A DNA stretch of 35,631 nucleotides from Pseudoalteromonas rubra (lineage in GTDB: Bacteria; Pseudomonadota; Gammaproteobacteria; Enterobacterales; Alteromonadaceae): the NCBI RefSeq assembly GCF_000967655.1, contig NZ_JXYA01000053.1, forward strand, positions 1-35,631. Direction: 5' to 3'. The translations under genes were made by a program, and so were the position numbers. Positions 8,305 through 17,193 of this stretch are shown piece by piece. The notes beneath the pieces are model-generated. The model had not been told where the DNA came from. It ran no database searches and was given only the letters and a program-made list of their open reading frames with translations. Each line of letters starts with the position of its first letter. Positions within the stretch are counted from its first letter, which is position 1.

Positions 8305-8938
8305 TGGTGGCCTCCTGGCAGTGGTTTGGCGCTGCGAACAGCGCGTCAAAATTGCTGCGAGCGTACCAGGCGGCGGCATTTACGCTCTGCACAACGGCGC
8401 GAGGCGTAATTGTTGCGCCGGTAAACTGGTCAAACTGGCCACCGTCTTTTTGCACATTAAAGGCCGGGTCTTTGGCTTGCGTAACCCTGGTTCCGGCAAA
8501 GGTGGTGATCCAGTCCGATTTGGCCAGCTCAACTTTGTCGCCAAGCCCCGGGGTTTCCTCATGGCGGGTGACGCGCACACCAGCAATTTCACCTGTGGGA
8601 TAGACGGCGCTCAGAATGTCGATATTGCCGCTATAGCCGCGCGGCGTAATATGCTGTACCAGCAAGGCGACCGGCTCACCCTGCAAGCGAGCTCGATAGA
8701 TAATATGCGGGCCATTCGGGCCCAGCTCAGGCGCATTGCTGATGGCACAATCCAGATAAAGTTCGTTATCGTATTGCGCCTGGGGAATCACCTGAGTCAG
8801 TATGCGCATCAGGTGACGTTGCTCCTGCTTGGCGATTTCTGGCGCGGTAAAGCTTTGTACCAATGCCACACTGCCGGTGGTGGCCAGTGCAAAGGCGGTC
8901 AGGATCAGGCCATTCTTTTTCATTGATGACAGGATCAT
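8297..8938 (-). CDS. rsxG: Electron transport complex subunit RsxG/RnfG
   Basis: Subunit anchored by one N-terminal helix (about residues 8-28) with a periplasmic FMN-binding domain. The flavinylation motif TGATITP sits at 173-179, placing covalent FMN on T176 (E. coli T174). It also has ETPGLGDKV, typical of the FMN-binding domain. Length (213) is normal. The start ATG overlaps the rsxD stop as ATGA (8935-8938) and is preceded by GGAG at 7 bases. An alternative ATG five codons in (8923) is possible. Confidence 0.95.
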   Translation of the reverse strand: MILSSMKKNGLILTAFALATTGSVALVQSFTAPEIAKQEQRHLMRILTQVIPQAQYDNELYLDCAISNAPELGPNGPHIIYRARLQGEPVALLVQHITPRGYSGNIDILSAVYPTGEIAGVRVTRHEETPGLGDKVELAKSDWITTFAGTRVTQAKDPAFNVQKDGGQFDQFTGATITPRAVVQSVNAAAWYARSNFDALFAAPNHCQEATNE

Positions 8939-9993
8939 GAGCTTGCTCCATGCCCGTAAGTACGAGGTTGCGTATAATAATCAATCAAAGGCACCGCCAT
9001 GTTCATGATCAGCACAGCAAAGGCGACGGCGTCCGGGTAACCGCCAAAATGACGGATCAGATAAACCAGCAGACCGATCAGCGCGCCGTAGATTAAGCGG
9101 CCGCGATTGGTGGTACTGGCCGACACAGGATCGGTGGCAATGAAAAATGCCCCCAGCATAGTGGCACCGCTGAGCAGGTGGAACAGCGTACCTGCCTGTG
9201 TGGCCGGCGACAGCGCGTAACCTAAGCCACTGCACACCGCCAGCGTCACGATAAATGCTACCGGGATGTGCCAGTTAATGACCTTGGTTTTTAGCAGGTA
9301 TAAACCGCCCAGCAAGTAAGCCAGGTTAACCCATTGCCAGCCTTGTCCGGCATATTCTCCAAACGCGATACTATTAGTGGCTTCCGAGACAGTCAGATTC
9401 TGAGATACGGCTGTTTTGACATGATCCAGTGGTGTGGCAGAGGTGGTGCCATCAATCACCTGGCGGGCTTCCGCCAGTGGAGCGCCCGACAGGGTTTGTT
9501 CAGTAAAAATCAGTGCCAGCTGGTCCAAAGCGGACAGCGGTGTTGCTTGTATCTCCATGATGGGTGTCCAGCTGGTCATTTGCACCGGGAAAGAGATAAG
9601 CAGCAACACATAAGCGGCCATAGCCGGGTTGAACAGGTTAAAACCCAGGCCGCCATATAATTGTTTGACGATGACAATGGCAAATACACAACCAATTACA
9701 GTGACCCACCAAGGCGCCAGTGGCGGAATACTCACAGCAAGCAACACGGCGGTTAGCCAGGCACTGCCATCACTGAGCGTTGGCCACACAGGTCGGCCAC
9801 GCAGTTTCATCATAGCAGCTTCGCTGAGGCTGACTGTCAGCAATGCCAGTACCAGCTGGAACAAGGTGCCTGGACCAAAAAAGTAACTCTGCACCAGGAT
9901 GCCGGGGATACAGGCGGCGATGACCGTCAGCATCAGGCGGCTGAGTGTTTTATGGCTGTGATTGTGGGGCGATGAAGCCATGGTTAATTTCAT
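8935..9993 (-). CDS. rsxD: Electron transport complex subunit RsxD/RnfD
   Basis: Polytopic NqrB/RnfD-family membrane subunit with about ten helices. The covalent FMN site is T187 in TTSATPLD, the same residue number known for RnfD. Other family stretches are GGLGFNLFNPAMAAYVLL and FFIATDPVSASTTNRGR. It is 352 residues, full length. Overlaps with rsxC (9990-9993) and rsxG (8935-8938) are both ATGA, so the three are translationally coupled. Confidence 0.96.
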   Translation of the reverse strand: MKLTMASSPHNHSHKTLSRLMLTVIAACIPGILVQSYFFGPGTLFQLVLALLTVSLSEAAMMKLRGRPVWPTLSDGSAWLTAVLLAVSIPPLAPWWVTVIGCVFAIVIVKQLYGGLGFNLFNPAMAAYVLLLISFPVQMTSWTPIMEIQATPLSALDQLALIFTEQTLSGAPLAEARQVIDGTTSATPLDHVKTAVSQNLTVSEATNSIAFGEYAGQGWQWVNLAYLLGGLYLLKTKVINWHIPVAFIVTLAVCSGLGYALSPATQAGTLFHLLSGATMLGAFFIATDPVSASTTNRGRLIYGALIGLLVYLIRHFGGYPDAVAFAVLIMNMAVPLIDYYTQPRTYGHGASS

Positions 9994-12869
9994 GACAGAT
10001 CATTTCCTTCTTGGTCTTTGGCGGCGGCCTGCTTTTTAGCTTTTGCGCGCGCCACAGCGGCTTTAATCGCCGCCTGACGTTTTTCTTCGGCGCTCAGAGG
10101 CGCATCATTCGCGGGCGATTCTTGCTCAGGTGCTGAGCTGGCCTGCTCTGTATCCGCTTGCTGCTCGGCCTCTTTGGCGGTTTTCTTCGCCTTAGCACGG
10201 GCAATTGCAGCGGCCACGGCAGCCTTACGGGGATCTTCCGGTTCGGCGTCTGCCTCGTCCGTGACTGTATCCGCTTGCTGCTCGGCTTCTTTGGCTGCTT
10301 TCTTTGCCTTAGCACGGGCAATTGCAGCGGCCACGGCAGCTTTGCGGGGATCTTCCGGTTCAGCATCTGCCTCGTCCGTTACTGTATCTGCTTGTTGCTC
10401 GGCCTCTTTGGCCTCTTTGGCCGCTTTCTTCGCTTTTGCACGGGCAATCGCAGCAGCTACGGCGGCCTTGCGAGGATCTTCCGGTTCAGCGTCTGCCTCG
10501 ACAGGTTGTGCCTCGTCTGGCTGCTCGGCCTCTTTGGCCGCTTTCTTCGCTTTAGCACGGGCAATCGCAGCGGCCACGGCGGCTTTGCGGGGATCTTCCG
10601 GTTCAGCGTCTGCCTCGACAGGTTGTGCCTCGTCTGGCTGCTCGGCCTCTTTGGCAGCTTTCTTCGCTTTAGCACGAGCAATCGCAGCGGCCACGGCAGC
10701 TTTACGAGTATCTTCCGGCTCAGCGTTTGCCTCGGCGGGTTGCGCCTCGTCTGGCTGCTCGGCCTCTTTGGCAGCTTTCTTCGCTTTAGCACGAGCAATC
10801 GCAGCGGCCACGGCAGCTTTACGGGGATCTACCGGCTCAGCGTCTGTCTTTACGGGTTGCGCCTCATCTGGCTGTTCAGTGTCTTTGGCCGCTTTTTTCG
10901 CTTTAGCACGGGCGATCGCGGCGGCTACAGCGGCTTTACGAGGATCTTCTGTACCTGCATCACTCGATGATTGCGCAGTGTCGTCATCCTGTTGCGTCGC
11001 TTTTTTCGCTTTGGCGCGAGCAATCGCGGCAGCTACAGCGGCTTTGCGAGGGTCTTCGGTACCTGCATCACTCGATGATTGCGCTGTGTCGTCGTCTTGT
11101 TGCGCTGCTTTTTTGGCTTTAGCGCGGGCAATCGCAGCGGCAACGGCATCTTTACGTGAGCCTTCTCCGCCTGCGTGCATGTCAGGTGTCGCTTGTGCGT
11201 CTTTTTCAGCTTTGTACTGACGCGCTTTTTCTTTGCGTTTAGCACGCTCCAGTGCCACTTCTGAATTATCCGGCTCCAGCGTGCCATCGGCCGACTTTTT
11301 CGCTTTGGCCCGCTCAATTGCGGCTTGTACAGCAGACTGGCTGTCTTTTTTCTGCTTGACGCGTTCCATTGCGGCGCTGACTTTATCGCTTTGCTCTGTA
11401 CTGCGAGTATTGCTGCGCGCTGAGCGTTTATGGCGATTCTGCCGCTCTTCCTGCTCCCGCTCAAGGCGCTCTTTACGTGCCTCAAACCGCTCCTTTGCAC
11501 GCTCCGCTTTCACTTTTTCCAGTTTCTGTTCGCGGATCTCGGCTTTGGCAACCCGGTAGTACTGCACCAGTGGAATTTCACTCGGACAGACATAGGCACA
11601 GGCACCACATTCAATGCAGTCGAACAGGTTGTGCTCTTCCAGTTTGTCGTACTCTTTACCTTTGGCAAACCATTGTAGCTGTTGCGGCAGCAGGGTTTGC
11701 GGACAAGCATCAGCACAGGCACTACAACGAATACAAGCCTGTTCGGGGCCTGCAACCGCCAGCTCCTGATTATCTGGCGCAAGAATACAGTTGGTGGTTT
11801 TAACCACCGGAATACGAACTGTTGGCAGCGTAAAACCCATCATAGGACCACCCATGATAACACGCTGCTCGGCGACAGGTTCAAAGCCCTGGCAGGTTAG
11901 TAAGTGCTTAATTTCACTGCCAAGCAGCGCCCAGACATTTTGTGGCGTCTGAATGGTATTGCCGGTCACAGTAACAACACGTTCAATCAGCGGCTTGCCT
12001 TTACATATGGCTTCGCTGACGGCAAACAAAGTGCCGACATTTTGCACCAGCACACCTACGTCTGCCGGGATCCCACCGCTGGGCACTTCTTTTGAGGTGA
12101 GCACCTGGATCAGCTGCTTCTCACCACCGGATGGGTACTTGACGGGCAGGCCACGGACCAGGATCTTATCGTTATGAGCCGCTGCGGCGGTCATCGCCTG
12201 AATGGCTTCAGGTTTATTGGTTTCAATGCCCACTAAAACGTATTGTGGATTAAGCAGGTGCTGCATAATTTCGATGCCTTGCACAATTTGCTCGGCATGT
12301 TCGCGCATCAGCAGGTCATCGGCTGTGATGTAAGGTTCACACTCAACACCGTTGACTACCAAAAATTCGACGGGTTTATGTTTGGCACTGTCGGCTTTGA
12401 CATAAGTAGGGAAGCCGGCGCCACCCATGCCTGCGATGCCTGCATGGTGGATAATGTCGATCAATGCTTGTTTATCGAGCTGGGTATAGTCGGCAACCGG
12501 GTTCAGCTCGCACCACTTATCTTCACCGTCGGGCGTCAGGACTATGCTCAGCTCAGGCAACGCAGAAGGGTGCGCCGAAGGCATAGGTTTAATGTCGCTT
12601 ATCACGCCGGACGTTGGTGCATGTACCGGCAGTGACCAGTTTGCGCCGGGGCGGGTAAGTGGCTGCCCTTTACGCACAGAGTCACCTTTGTTGACCAGCA
12701 ACTGGCCATTGGCACCTATGTGTTGTTTCAGAGGTAGCACCAGATAGTCGGGCAGGGGAATACGACCAATACTCGCCTGATTTGACACAGATTTTTGCTC
12801 CGGTGGATGGATGCCGCCGGGAAACTGCCACAATTTACCGTGTTCAATTTGTTCAAGTAAAGTTTCCAC
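9990..12869 (-). CDS. rsxC: Electron transport complex subunit RsxC/RnfC with repeat-expanded tail
   Basis: Peripheral NADH/ferredoxin-side subunit. Residues 1 to about 445 are the conserved core: an N-terminal barrel, a GMGGAGFPTYVKA nucleotide/FMN-binding loop near 147, an SLBB region, and two ferredoxin-type [4Fe-4S] motifs, CIRCSACADACP (near 378) and CIECGACAYVCP (near 418). A highly charged helix follows (about 445-568). Residues about 569-950 are roughly ten repeats built on RKAAVAAAIARAKAKKA. At 959 residues it is much longer than E. coli RsxC (about 740). Alanine/lysine repeats are known in RsxC tails of Gammaproteobacteria, so only the length and regularity are notable. The start lies 9 bases after the rsxB stop. 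Confidence 0.96.
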   Translation of the reverse strand: METLLEQIEHGKLWQFPGGIHPPEQKSVSNQASIGRIPLPDYLVLPLKQHIGANGQLLVNKGDSVRKGQPLTRPGANWSLPVHAPTSGVISDIKPMPSAHPSALPELSIVLTPDGEDKWCELNPVADYTQLDKQALIDIIHHAGIAGMGGAGFPTYVKADSAKHKPVEFLVVNGVECEPYITADDLLMREHAEQIVQGIEIMQHLLNPQYVLVGIETNKPEAIQAMTAAAAHNDKILVRGLPVKYPSGGEKQLIQVLTSKEVPSGGIPADVGVLVQNVGTLFAVSEAICKGKPLIERVVTVTGNTIQTPQNVWALLGSEIKHLLTCQGFEPVAEQRVIMGGPMMGFTLPTVRIPVVKTTNCILAPDNQELAVAGPEQACIRCSACADACPQTLLPQQLQWFAKGKEYDKLEEHNLFDCIECGACAYVCPSEIPLVQYYRVAKAEIREQKLEKVKAERAKERFEARKERLEREQEERQNRHKRSARSNTRSTEQSDKVSAAMERVKQKKDSQSAVQAAIERAKAKKSADGTLEPDNSEVALERAKRKEKARQYKAEKDAQATPDMHAGGEGSRKDAVAAAIARAKAKKAAQQDDDTAQSSSDAGTEDPRKAAVAAAIARAKAKKATQQDDDTAQSSSDAGTEDPRKAAVAAAIARAKAKKAAKDTEQPDEAQPVKTDAEPVDPRKAAVAAAIARAKAKKAAKEAEQPDEAQPAEANAEPEDTRKAAVAAAIARAKAKKAAKEAEQPDEAQPVEADAEPEDPRKAAVAAAIARAKAKKAAKEAEQPDEAQPVEADAEPEDPRKAAVAAAIARAKAKKAAKEAKEAEQQADTVTDEADAEPEDPRKAAVAAAIARAKAKKAAKEAEQQADTVTDEADAEPEDPRKAAVAAAIARAKAKKTAKEAEQQADTEQASSAPEQESPANDAPLSAEEKRQAAIKAAVARAKAKKQAAAKDQEGNDLS
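10021..11163 (-). repeat. In-frame tandem repeats in the rsxC tail
   Basis: About ten copies of a unit beginning (D/G)xRKxAVAAAIARAKAKKA. Early copies are 36 codons (108 bp; linkers with QQDDDTAQSSSDAGTE), most others 39 codons (117 bp; linkers with EQPDEAQP or EQQADTVTDE), and one is 42 codons through a duplicated KEA. The core is nearly invariant while linkers fall into families, as expected from recent unequal recombination. The last unit is degenerate (EKRQAAIKAAVARAKAKKQ). Confidence 0.92.
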
Positions 12870-12878
12870 TTAAACCTC

Positions 12879-13433
12879 TTAGTCGATTTGTTTCACGGGA
12901 ATGGCGTCAATTTGCCACTTCCAGGTTTGAACGGTTTGTGCCACCGGGATCATATCAATACAATCGACAGGGCAGGGGTCGACACACAGGTCGCAGCCGG
13001 TACATTCATCGGCAATTACTGTATGCATCTGGCGGGTTGCGCCAACAATGGCGTCTACCGGGCAGGCCTGAATACACTTAGTGCAACCAATGCACTCATC
13101 TTCGCGTATGTAGGCAACCTTTTTGATGGGTTCAGCTTCTTCGCCACCAGCCAGAGGTTTGGCTTCAACGCCCATTAAGTCGGCCAGCTTTTTCACCGTG
13201 GCCTCGCCACCAGGCGGGCATTTATTAACGTCATCGCCGTTGGCAATTGCTTCTGCATAAGGGCGACAACCAGGGTAGCCACATTGGCCACATTGTGTTT
13301 GTGGCAAAATGGCATCTACCTGATCAACAATCGGATTGCTTTCTACCCGGTACTTAACGGCTGCATAGCCGAGGATAAGGCCAAATACCAGCGCCAGTGC
13401 GCCGATGGCTATCAGTGCATAAAACAGTGTCAT
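12879..13433 (-). CDS. rsxB: Electron transport complex subunit RsxB/RnfB
   Basis: Iron-sulfur subunit that passes electrons within the complex. It has an N-terminal membrane helix (about residues 3-25), a four-cysteine cluster domain starting CGQCGYPGC with a later CPPGG, and two ferredoxin motifs, CIGCTKCIQACP and CTGCDLCVDPCP. Length 184 is normal. It begins one base after the rsxA stop and ends nine bases before rsxC. Confidence 0.96.
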   Translation of the reverse strand: MTLFYALIAIGALALVFGLILGYAAVKYRVESNPIVDQVDAILPQTQCGQCGYPGCRPYAEAIANGDDVNKCPPGGEATVKKLADLMGVEAKPLAGGEEAEPIKKVAYIREDECIGCTKCIQACPVDAIVGATRQMHTVIADECTGCDLCVDPCPVDCIDMIPVAQTVQTWKWQIDAIPVKQID

Positions 13434-13434
13434 C

Positions 13435-14016
13435 TCAGAACTTCACCAATCCAGAAAAACCCATAAAGGCCAGTGACATTAGACCGGCTGTGATCATGGC
13501 TATTGAAGCGCCCTTAAACGGCGCAGGCACATCTGCGACGGCCAGTCGCTCTCGCAGGGCGGCAAATAAGACCAGTACTAATGAAAAACCTACCGCAGCA
13601 CCAAAGCCGTACACAGCGGAACCGATAAAAGTGTGGTCATTTTTGATATTAAGTAGCGCAACCCCTAATACCGCACAGTTAGTAGTGATAAGCGGCAAAA
13701 AGATCCCAAGTAAGCGATACAGGGTGGGGCTGGTTTTACGTACCACCATCTCTGTAAACTGCACCACAACGGCAATCACCAGAATAAAGCTCATGGTACG
13801 TAAAAAGGTGAGGTCCAGGGGCAATAAAATATACTGATTGACCAGATAACTGGTCACGGATGCCAGCGTCAGAACAAAGGTTGTTGCAAGTGACATACCA
13901 ATGGCGGTTTCGAGTTTACCCGAGACACCCATAAATGGGCACAAGCCGAGGAATTGCACCAATACAAAGTTATTTACCAGCACTGTGCCAATAAGCAACA
14001 GAATATACTCTGTCAT
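13435..14016 (-). CDS. rsxA: Electron transport complex subunit RsxA/RnfA
   Basis: Membrane core subunit, 193 residues with six hydrophobic segments, homologous to RsxE. LVQFLGLCPFMGVS and FLPLITTNCAVLG carry the paired membrane cysteines. It is the first gene of rsxABCDGE-nth. The start is preceded by AAGGGGC at about 4 bases, a strong ribosome site. In E. coli this complex returns SoxR to its reduced state; in other species the homologous Rnf pump couples ferredoxin/NAD redox to ion transport. The sequence does not decide which applies here, and soxR is not in the window. Confidence 0.96.
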   Translation of the reverse strand: MTEYILLLIGTVLVNNFVLVQFLGLCPFMGVSGKLETAIGMSLATTFVLTLASVTSYLVNQYILLPLDLTFLRTMSFILVIAVVVQFTEMVVRKTSPTLYRLLGIFLPLITTNCAVLGVALLNIKNDHTFIGSAVYGFGAAVGFSLVLVLFAALRERLAVADVPAPFKGASIAMITAGLMSLAFMGFSGLVKF

Positions 14017-14147
14017 GCTTGCCCCTTAGTGTGAATGAATTTACAGAGAACCAGAATAGACTGAGAATTCTAACAATTTCGGGCCAGAGATCACAGTATT
14101 TAGCCAGGGGAGGGAGGGGAAAGTTTGTTAAAAATGGCTAGTAAAGT

Positions 14148-14180
14148 TGACAATAGGGCGACAGGTTCGCCCTATTGTCA
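14148..14180 (-). terminator. Hairpin terminator after the csrD-like gene
   Basis: TGACAATAGGGCGA (14148-14161) and TCGCCCTATTGTCA (14167-14180) form a perfect 14-bp stem with the loop CAGGT. It starts 8 bases after the csrD-like stop in the direction of transcription. Only a short CAACTTTAC tail follows, not a full T-run. It probably separates this gene from rsxA. Confidence 0.6.
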
Positions 14181-14188
14181 TCAGAGTA

Positions 14189-16132
14189 TTAAATTTCTTT
14201 TGGTTTTTCGATGTAATAACCCTGCACGCCGTCCAGGCATAGGGTTTCAACAATGTGCTTTTCTTCCTGGCTTTCGACCCCTTCGGCAAACACACTGACC
14301 CCAATGCGGTGCGCCAGGTCGACCATCAGTCGCATAAAGTACTGGTTGTTTTTGTCTTCTTCCAGGCCGCGAGTGTAGCTGGCATCCATCTTAATAAAAT
14401 CGGGTTTCAGGTCGCGGAAGAACTTGAAGGAGGTGAGTCCAACACCAAAGCGCTCCACGGTGATCCGGGCGCCAACCCGATGCACCATGTCGATAAAGCG
14501 CTTACTGGCTTTAATATTCTGCTGCAAGCCGAATTCGCTGACTTCAAAGATAAGCTTAGACGACAGATTAGCTTCTTTTAGCAGTCGACGCTCAAGCCAG
14601 ATAACAAACTGATCACTGTGGGCACTGGATGCAGTCACATTGATACCAAAGAATTTTTCATTGAAATTACGCGACTTAATCATCTCGATTGAGGTGTCGA
14701 TAATAAGCTGGTCGATTTCTACCGCCATTTCCAGTTTTTCGGCCATCGCCAGGAATGAGGCGGTTGGCAGCATCTGTCCGTCTTCGGTTTTAAAACGTGC
14801 CTGTATTTCAGCGTAGGCTTTGACATTTTTGCCAATCGGCATGATGTTCTGCATCATCAGCATCACGCGGCGGCTTTCTATCACTTCACGGATAACACGT
14901 CGCCAGTTTTGATTACCAAATCCGGCACCGACATTGTTGACCAGATCTGTTTCGCGCTGCAGGTGCCAGGCGTTGGCTTGTTTGCTTTGCGCCATACTCA
15001 TGGCGTTATCCACAACCGACAACAACTCGCCCAATGGCTTACCCGATTCGTAAGGCACAATACCGGTATTGGCAACTGAGCTCAGCTCCTGGTTTTGCTG
15101 ATACTGAGTAAACCTGGCTTGCAAGGTTTCGCCAAAGCGTTCAGCTTCTTTGGACGGGATATTCGGTAAAATAACGGCAAAGTCTGAGCTATTAAGGCGG
15201 AATACCTGGCTGCCTGTGTAAGTACCGCTGACATGTTTGACGATGTCTGCAATGCCTTTGATATACAAGTCGCCTTTTTGGTAGCCCCGGGTCTGGTTGA
15301 TCATTTGCAGCTCACTGCAACGTATCATTGCCAGCGAACCAAAACTCTTGTCGCTGGCCGACTCAATTTGGTGCTCGTAATATTCAACAAACATATTGCG
15401 GTTACCAAGACCGGTCACCACATCTTTATAGGCTTCTTGTTTAATAGACTGAGCCGCTGACTTAATGTCTTCCTGCTTGCTCTTTAAAAAGTGTGCCAGT
15501 CGGTTGAAAGAGGGCGCCAGTTCAGCGCCCAACTCAGCGACTTTATTGGTATTAAAATCCTGATCTATGCTTTCTGAGACCTGATTTTGAGTAATGTAGA
15601 TGTCAACGGCATCGGCAACGGTCATACTCACATTACGATTAAGCTTACGATAAATGGTCTTCATATAGAAGATGGGTATAAAGGCCATCAATGCTGAAAT
15701 GATGATCATAAAAATCATCGCTTGTTGCAGCAATTGCGCCTGGCTCTGCACATTGATCAGAAACTCAATCTTAATGTCTTTACTTTTATTCACCGCAAAT
15801 TGTGGCCGAACCGAATTCATCGCATTGGCAATCACGCCTGCCAAAACCGGCATTTCGCTCTGGGTGTTAATATTCAGTACGGTTTGTCCGGCAAAATCGC
15901 GGACTATAAAGGAGGAGAATACATTGCCACTGCCCAAAGATAAGCGTATGTGCTCGGGCGTGACATCCGCCATGGTTTTTTCCTGAATGTAGTTACTCAC
16001 CATGCTTTGTGCATTTTGTTGAGCTCTGCTGACGGCATTATCAAAGCTGCTTGCGACCAAGAAGCTACCAAGCGCAGAAAAAACAATCCAGGAAATGAGC
16101 TGGAGAAATATGAGTTTTTTAAAACCTGCCAT
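14189..16132 (-). CDS. csrD: CsrD/MshH-like protein with degenerate GGDEF and EAL domains
   Basis: Inner-membrane regulator. Two transmembrane segments (about 8-28 and 137-157) enclose a periplasmic domain; a cytoplasmic linker, a GGDEF-like domain and an EAL-like domain follow. The GGDEF signature is replaced by NSSDF (near residue 311) and the EAL by EIQ (near 438). The DDFGTG motif reads ERFGVG, so c-di-GMP turnover is unlikely. Architecture and length (647) match E. coli CsrD (646), which promotes RNase E decay of CsrB/CsrC, and Vibrio MshH. The alternative is a LapD-like c-di-GMP receptor, but the NSSDF motif resembles CsrD's HRSDF more. No msh pilus genes are adjacent. Confidence 0.8.
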   Translation of the reverse strand: MAGFKKLIFLQLISWIVFSALGSFLVASSFDNAVSRAQQNAQSMVSNYIQEKTMADVTPEHIRLSLGSGNVFSSFIVRDFAGQTVLNINTQSEMPVLAGVIANAMNSVRPQFAVNKSKDIKIEFLINVQSQAQLLQQAMIFMIIISALMAFIPIFYMKTIYRKLNRNVSMTVADAVDIYITQNQVSESIDQDFNTNKVAELGAELAPSFNRLAHFLKSKQEDIKSAAQSIKQEAYKDVVTGLGNRNMFVEYYEHQIESASDKSFGSLAMIRCSELQMINQTRGYQKGDLYIKGIADIVKHVSGTYTGSQVFRLNSSDFAVILPNIPSKEAERFGETLQARFTQYQQNQELSSVANTGIVPYESGKPLGELLSVVDNAMSMAQSKQANAWHLQRETDLVNNVGAGFGNQNWRRVIREVIESRRVMLMMQNIMPIGKNVKAYAEIQARFKTEDGQMLPTASFLAMAEKLEMAVEIDQLIIDTSIEMIKSRNFNEKFFGINVTASSAHSDQFVIWLERRLLKEANLSSKLIFEVSEFGLQQNIKASKRFIDMVHRVGARITVERFGVGLTSFKFFRDLKPDFIKMDASYTRGLEEDKNNQYFMRLMVDLAHRIGVSVFAEGVESQEEKHIVETLCLDGVQGYYIEKPKEI

Positions 16133-16327
16133 TGTTATTCATCTACCTGAAATTGGGATTAAATTCCGTTCGTCGACTGACTTGCATGAGCAGCTTTTTT
16201 GAGGAGTGAAATAGCCGCCTAGAATGCCTGTAGGGTAGAGCATTCATGATAAAAAGTCTAATATATTCGAACAATTGCCAAAGTGAGATAAAGAGAGATT
16301 AGATAAGTTTGATGAAGCGCAGAGAGT

Positions 16328-16404
16328 TGGCTCCCCCTCCCCGACTCGAACGGGGGACCTGCGGATTAACAGTCCGTCGCTCTAACCAACTGAGCTAAGG
16401 GGGA
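16328..16404 (-). tRNA. tRNA-Asn(GTT), copy 4 in transcription order
   Basis: Reading the minus strand gives a 77-base cloverleaf: acceptor strands TCCCCCT/AGGGGGA, anticodon loop CTGTTAATC with GTT, T-arm CCCCG-TTCGAGT-CGGGG, discriminator G and encoded CCA. The sequence is identical to the other three copies. No clear terminator follows it. Confidence 0.97.
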
Positions 16405-16424
16405 ACAAATAAGATGACTCAAAA

Positions 16425-16501
16425 TGGCTCCCCCTCCCCGACTCGAACGGGGGACCTGCGGATTAACAGTCCGTCGCTCTAACCAACTGAGCTAAGGGGG
16501 A
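16425..16501 (-). tRNA. tRNA-Asn(GTT), copy 3 in transcription order
   Basis: Identical 77-base tRNA-Asn with GTT anticodon and encoded CCA. It lies 20 bases upstream (in transcription) of copy 4; the spacer is unique sequence. Confidence 0.97.
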
Positions 16502-16533
16502 ACTTCTTGAGTAAAAACGATGAGCCAAAAAAG

Positions 16534-16610
16534 TGGCTCCCCCTCCCCGACTCGAACGGGGGACCTGCGGATTAACAGTCCGTCGCTCTAACCAACTGAG
16601 CTAAGGGGGA
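16534..16610 (-). tRNA. tRNA-Asn(GTT), copy 2 in transcription order
   Basis: Identical 77-base tRNA-Asn with GTT anticodon and encoded CCA. A 32-base spacer separates it from copy 3. Confidence 0.97.
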
Positions 16611-16630
16611 ATCGTTTATCATTGAAAGAT

Positions 16631-16707
16631 TGGCTCCCCCTCCCCGACTCGAACGGGGGACCTGCGGATTAACAGTCCGTCGCTCTAACCAACTGAGCTA
16701 AGGGGGA
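16631..16707 (-). tRNA. tRNA-Asn(GTT), copy 1 in transcription order
   Basis: Promoter-proximal copy of the four identical tRNA-Asn genes, 20 bases before copy 2. Together they should be one polycistronic transcript cut by tRNA-processing nucleases. Confidence 0.97.
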
Positions 16708-16722
16708 AGCATGTCTCTCAAC

Positions 16723-16759
16723 GGGGCGAAATATTAATGACCGCTTGGCAAGGTGTCAA
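16723..16759 (-). promoter_or_regulatory. Sigma-70 promoter of the tRNA-Asn cluster with stringent-type discriminator
   Basis: On the minus strand TTGACA (16754-16759) and TAATAT (16731-16736) are separated by 17 bases. A GC-rich stretch TTCGCCCC lies between the -10 and the expected start, the discriminator typical of rRNA/tRNA promoters repressed by ppGpp and DksA. It is 24 bases before the first tRNA. Confidence 0.8.
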
Positions 16760-16800
16760 CAATAAAAATCATTGAATTGTAAAAAAGCGGTTCGTTCGTT

Positions 16801-17193
16801 GAATTAATGCGCGATTTGCCCCTTTTTTAGCTGACTTTAAAGCCCTTCGGGGTGCTGGGCATTAGACTGACGGCGTGTGTGGCAGAACTGGAAAAGTTAC
16901 GAAATGTATATTTTTTAGTGCTTATGTCTTATTTTTGTTCGAAGCGTGGCTTTTTTGCACTTTCTCTGTGATCAATCATGATTCTGCTGTGCGATCCGAG
17001 AAAGATCCCAGTGAAGATCGAATAACAATCCAGTGTAATTGGAATTTATTGCACAAAAATTACTCAATATATACAGATTTATTGCATATATATGTTAGTT
17101 AATATGGCAACTTCTTTTTTATCAAATGGTTATCATGCTTTTGGCTCCGTTACCCCAAATTTGCAATATTCTAATATTGGTCTACCAACACAA
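16801..17193. other. Gene-free stretch, GATC-rich then AT-rich
   Basis: I find no convincing gene. A 75-codon open frame at 16875-17102 (+) has no good ribosome site and reads as chance. GATC occurs at 16970, 16993, 17004 and 17016, four times within 50 bases. From about 17035 to 17180 the sequence is strongly AT-rich. A small CCC-TTCG-GGG hairpin lies near 16845. Confidence 0.5.

Noticed and set aside
10174..11220. A 348-codon open frame on the plus strand opposite rsxC, rich in Ala and Ser
   Set aside because: It is the antisense of the repeat array; its periodic sequence merely mirrors the rsxC units, whereas the minus frame has the RsxC core and operon context.
16328..16707. Regularly spaced identical units, at first sight like a CRISPR array
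   Set aside because: Units are 77 bases and fold as tRNA-Asn; the spacers are 20-32 bases and of variable length.
16875..17102. 75-codon plus-strand open frame
   Set aside because: No ribosome site, odd composition, and it runs through the GATC- and AT-rich region.
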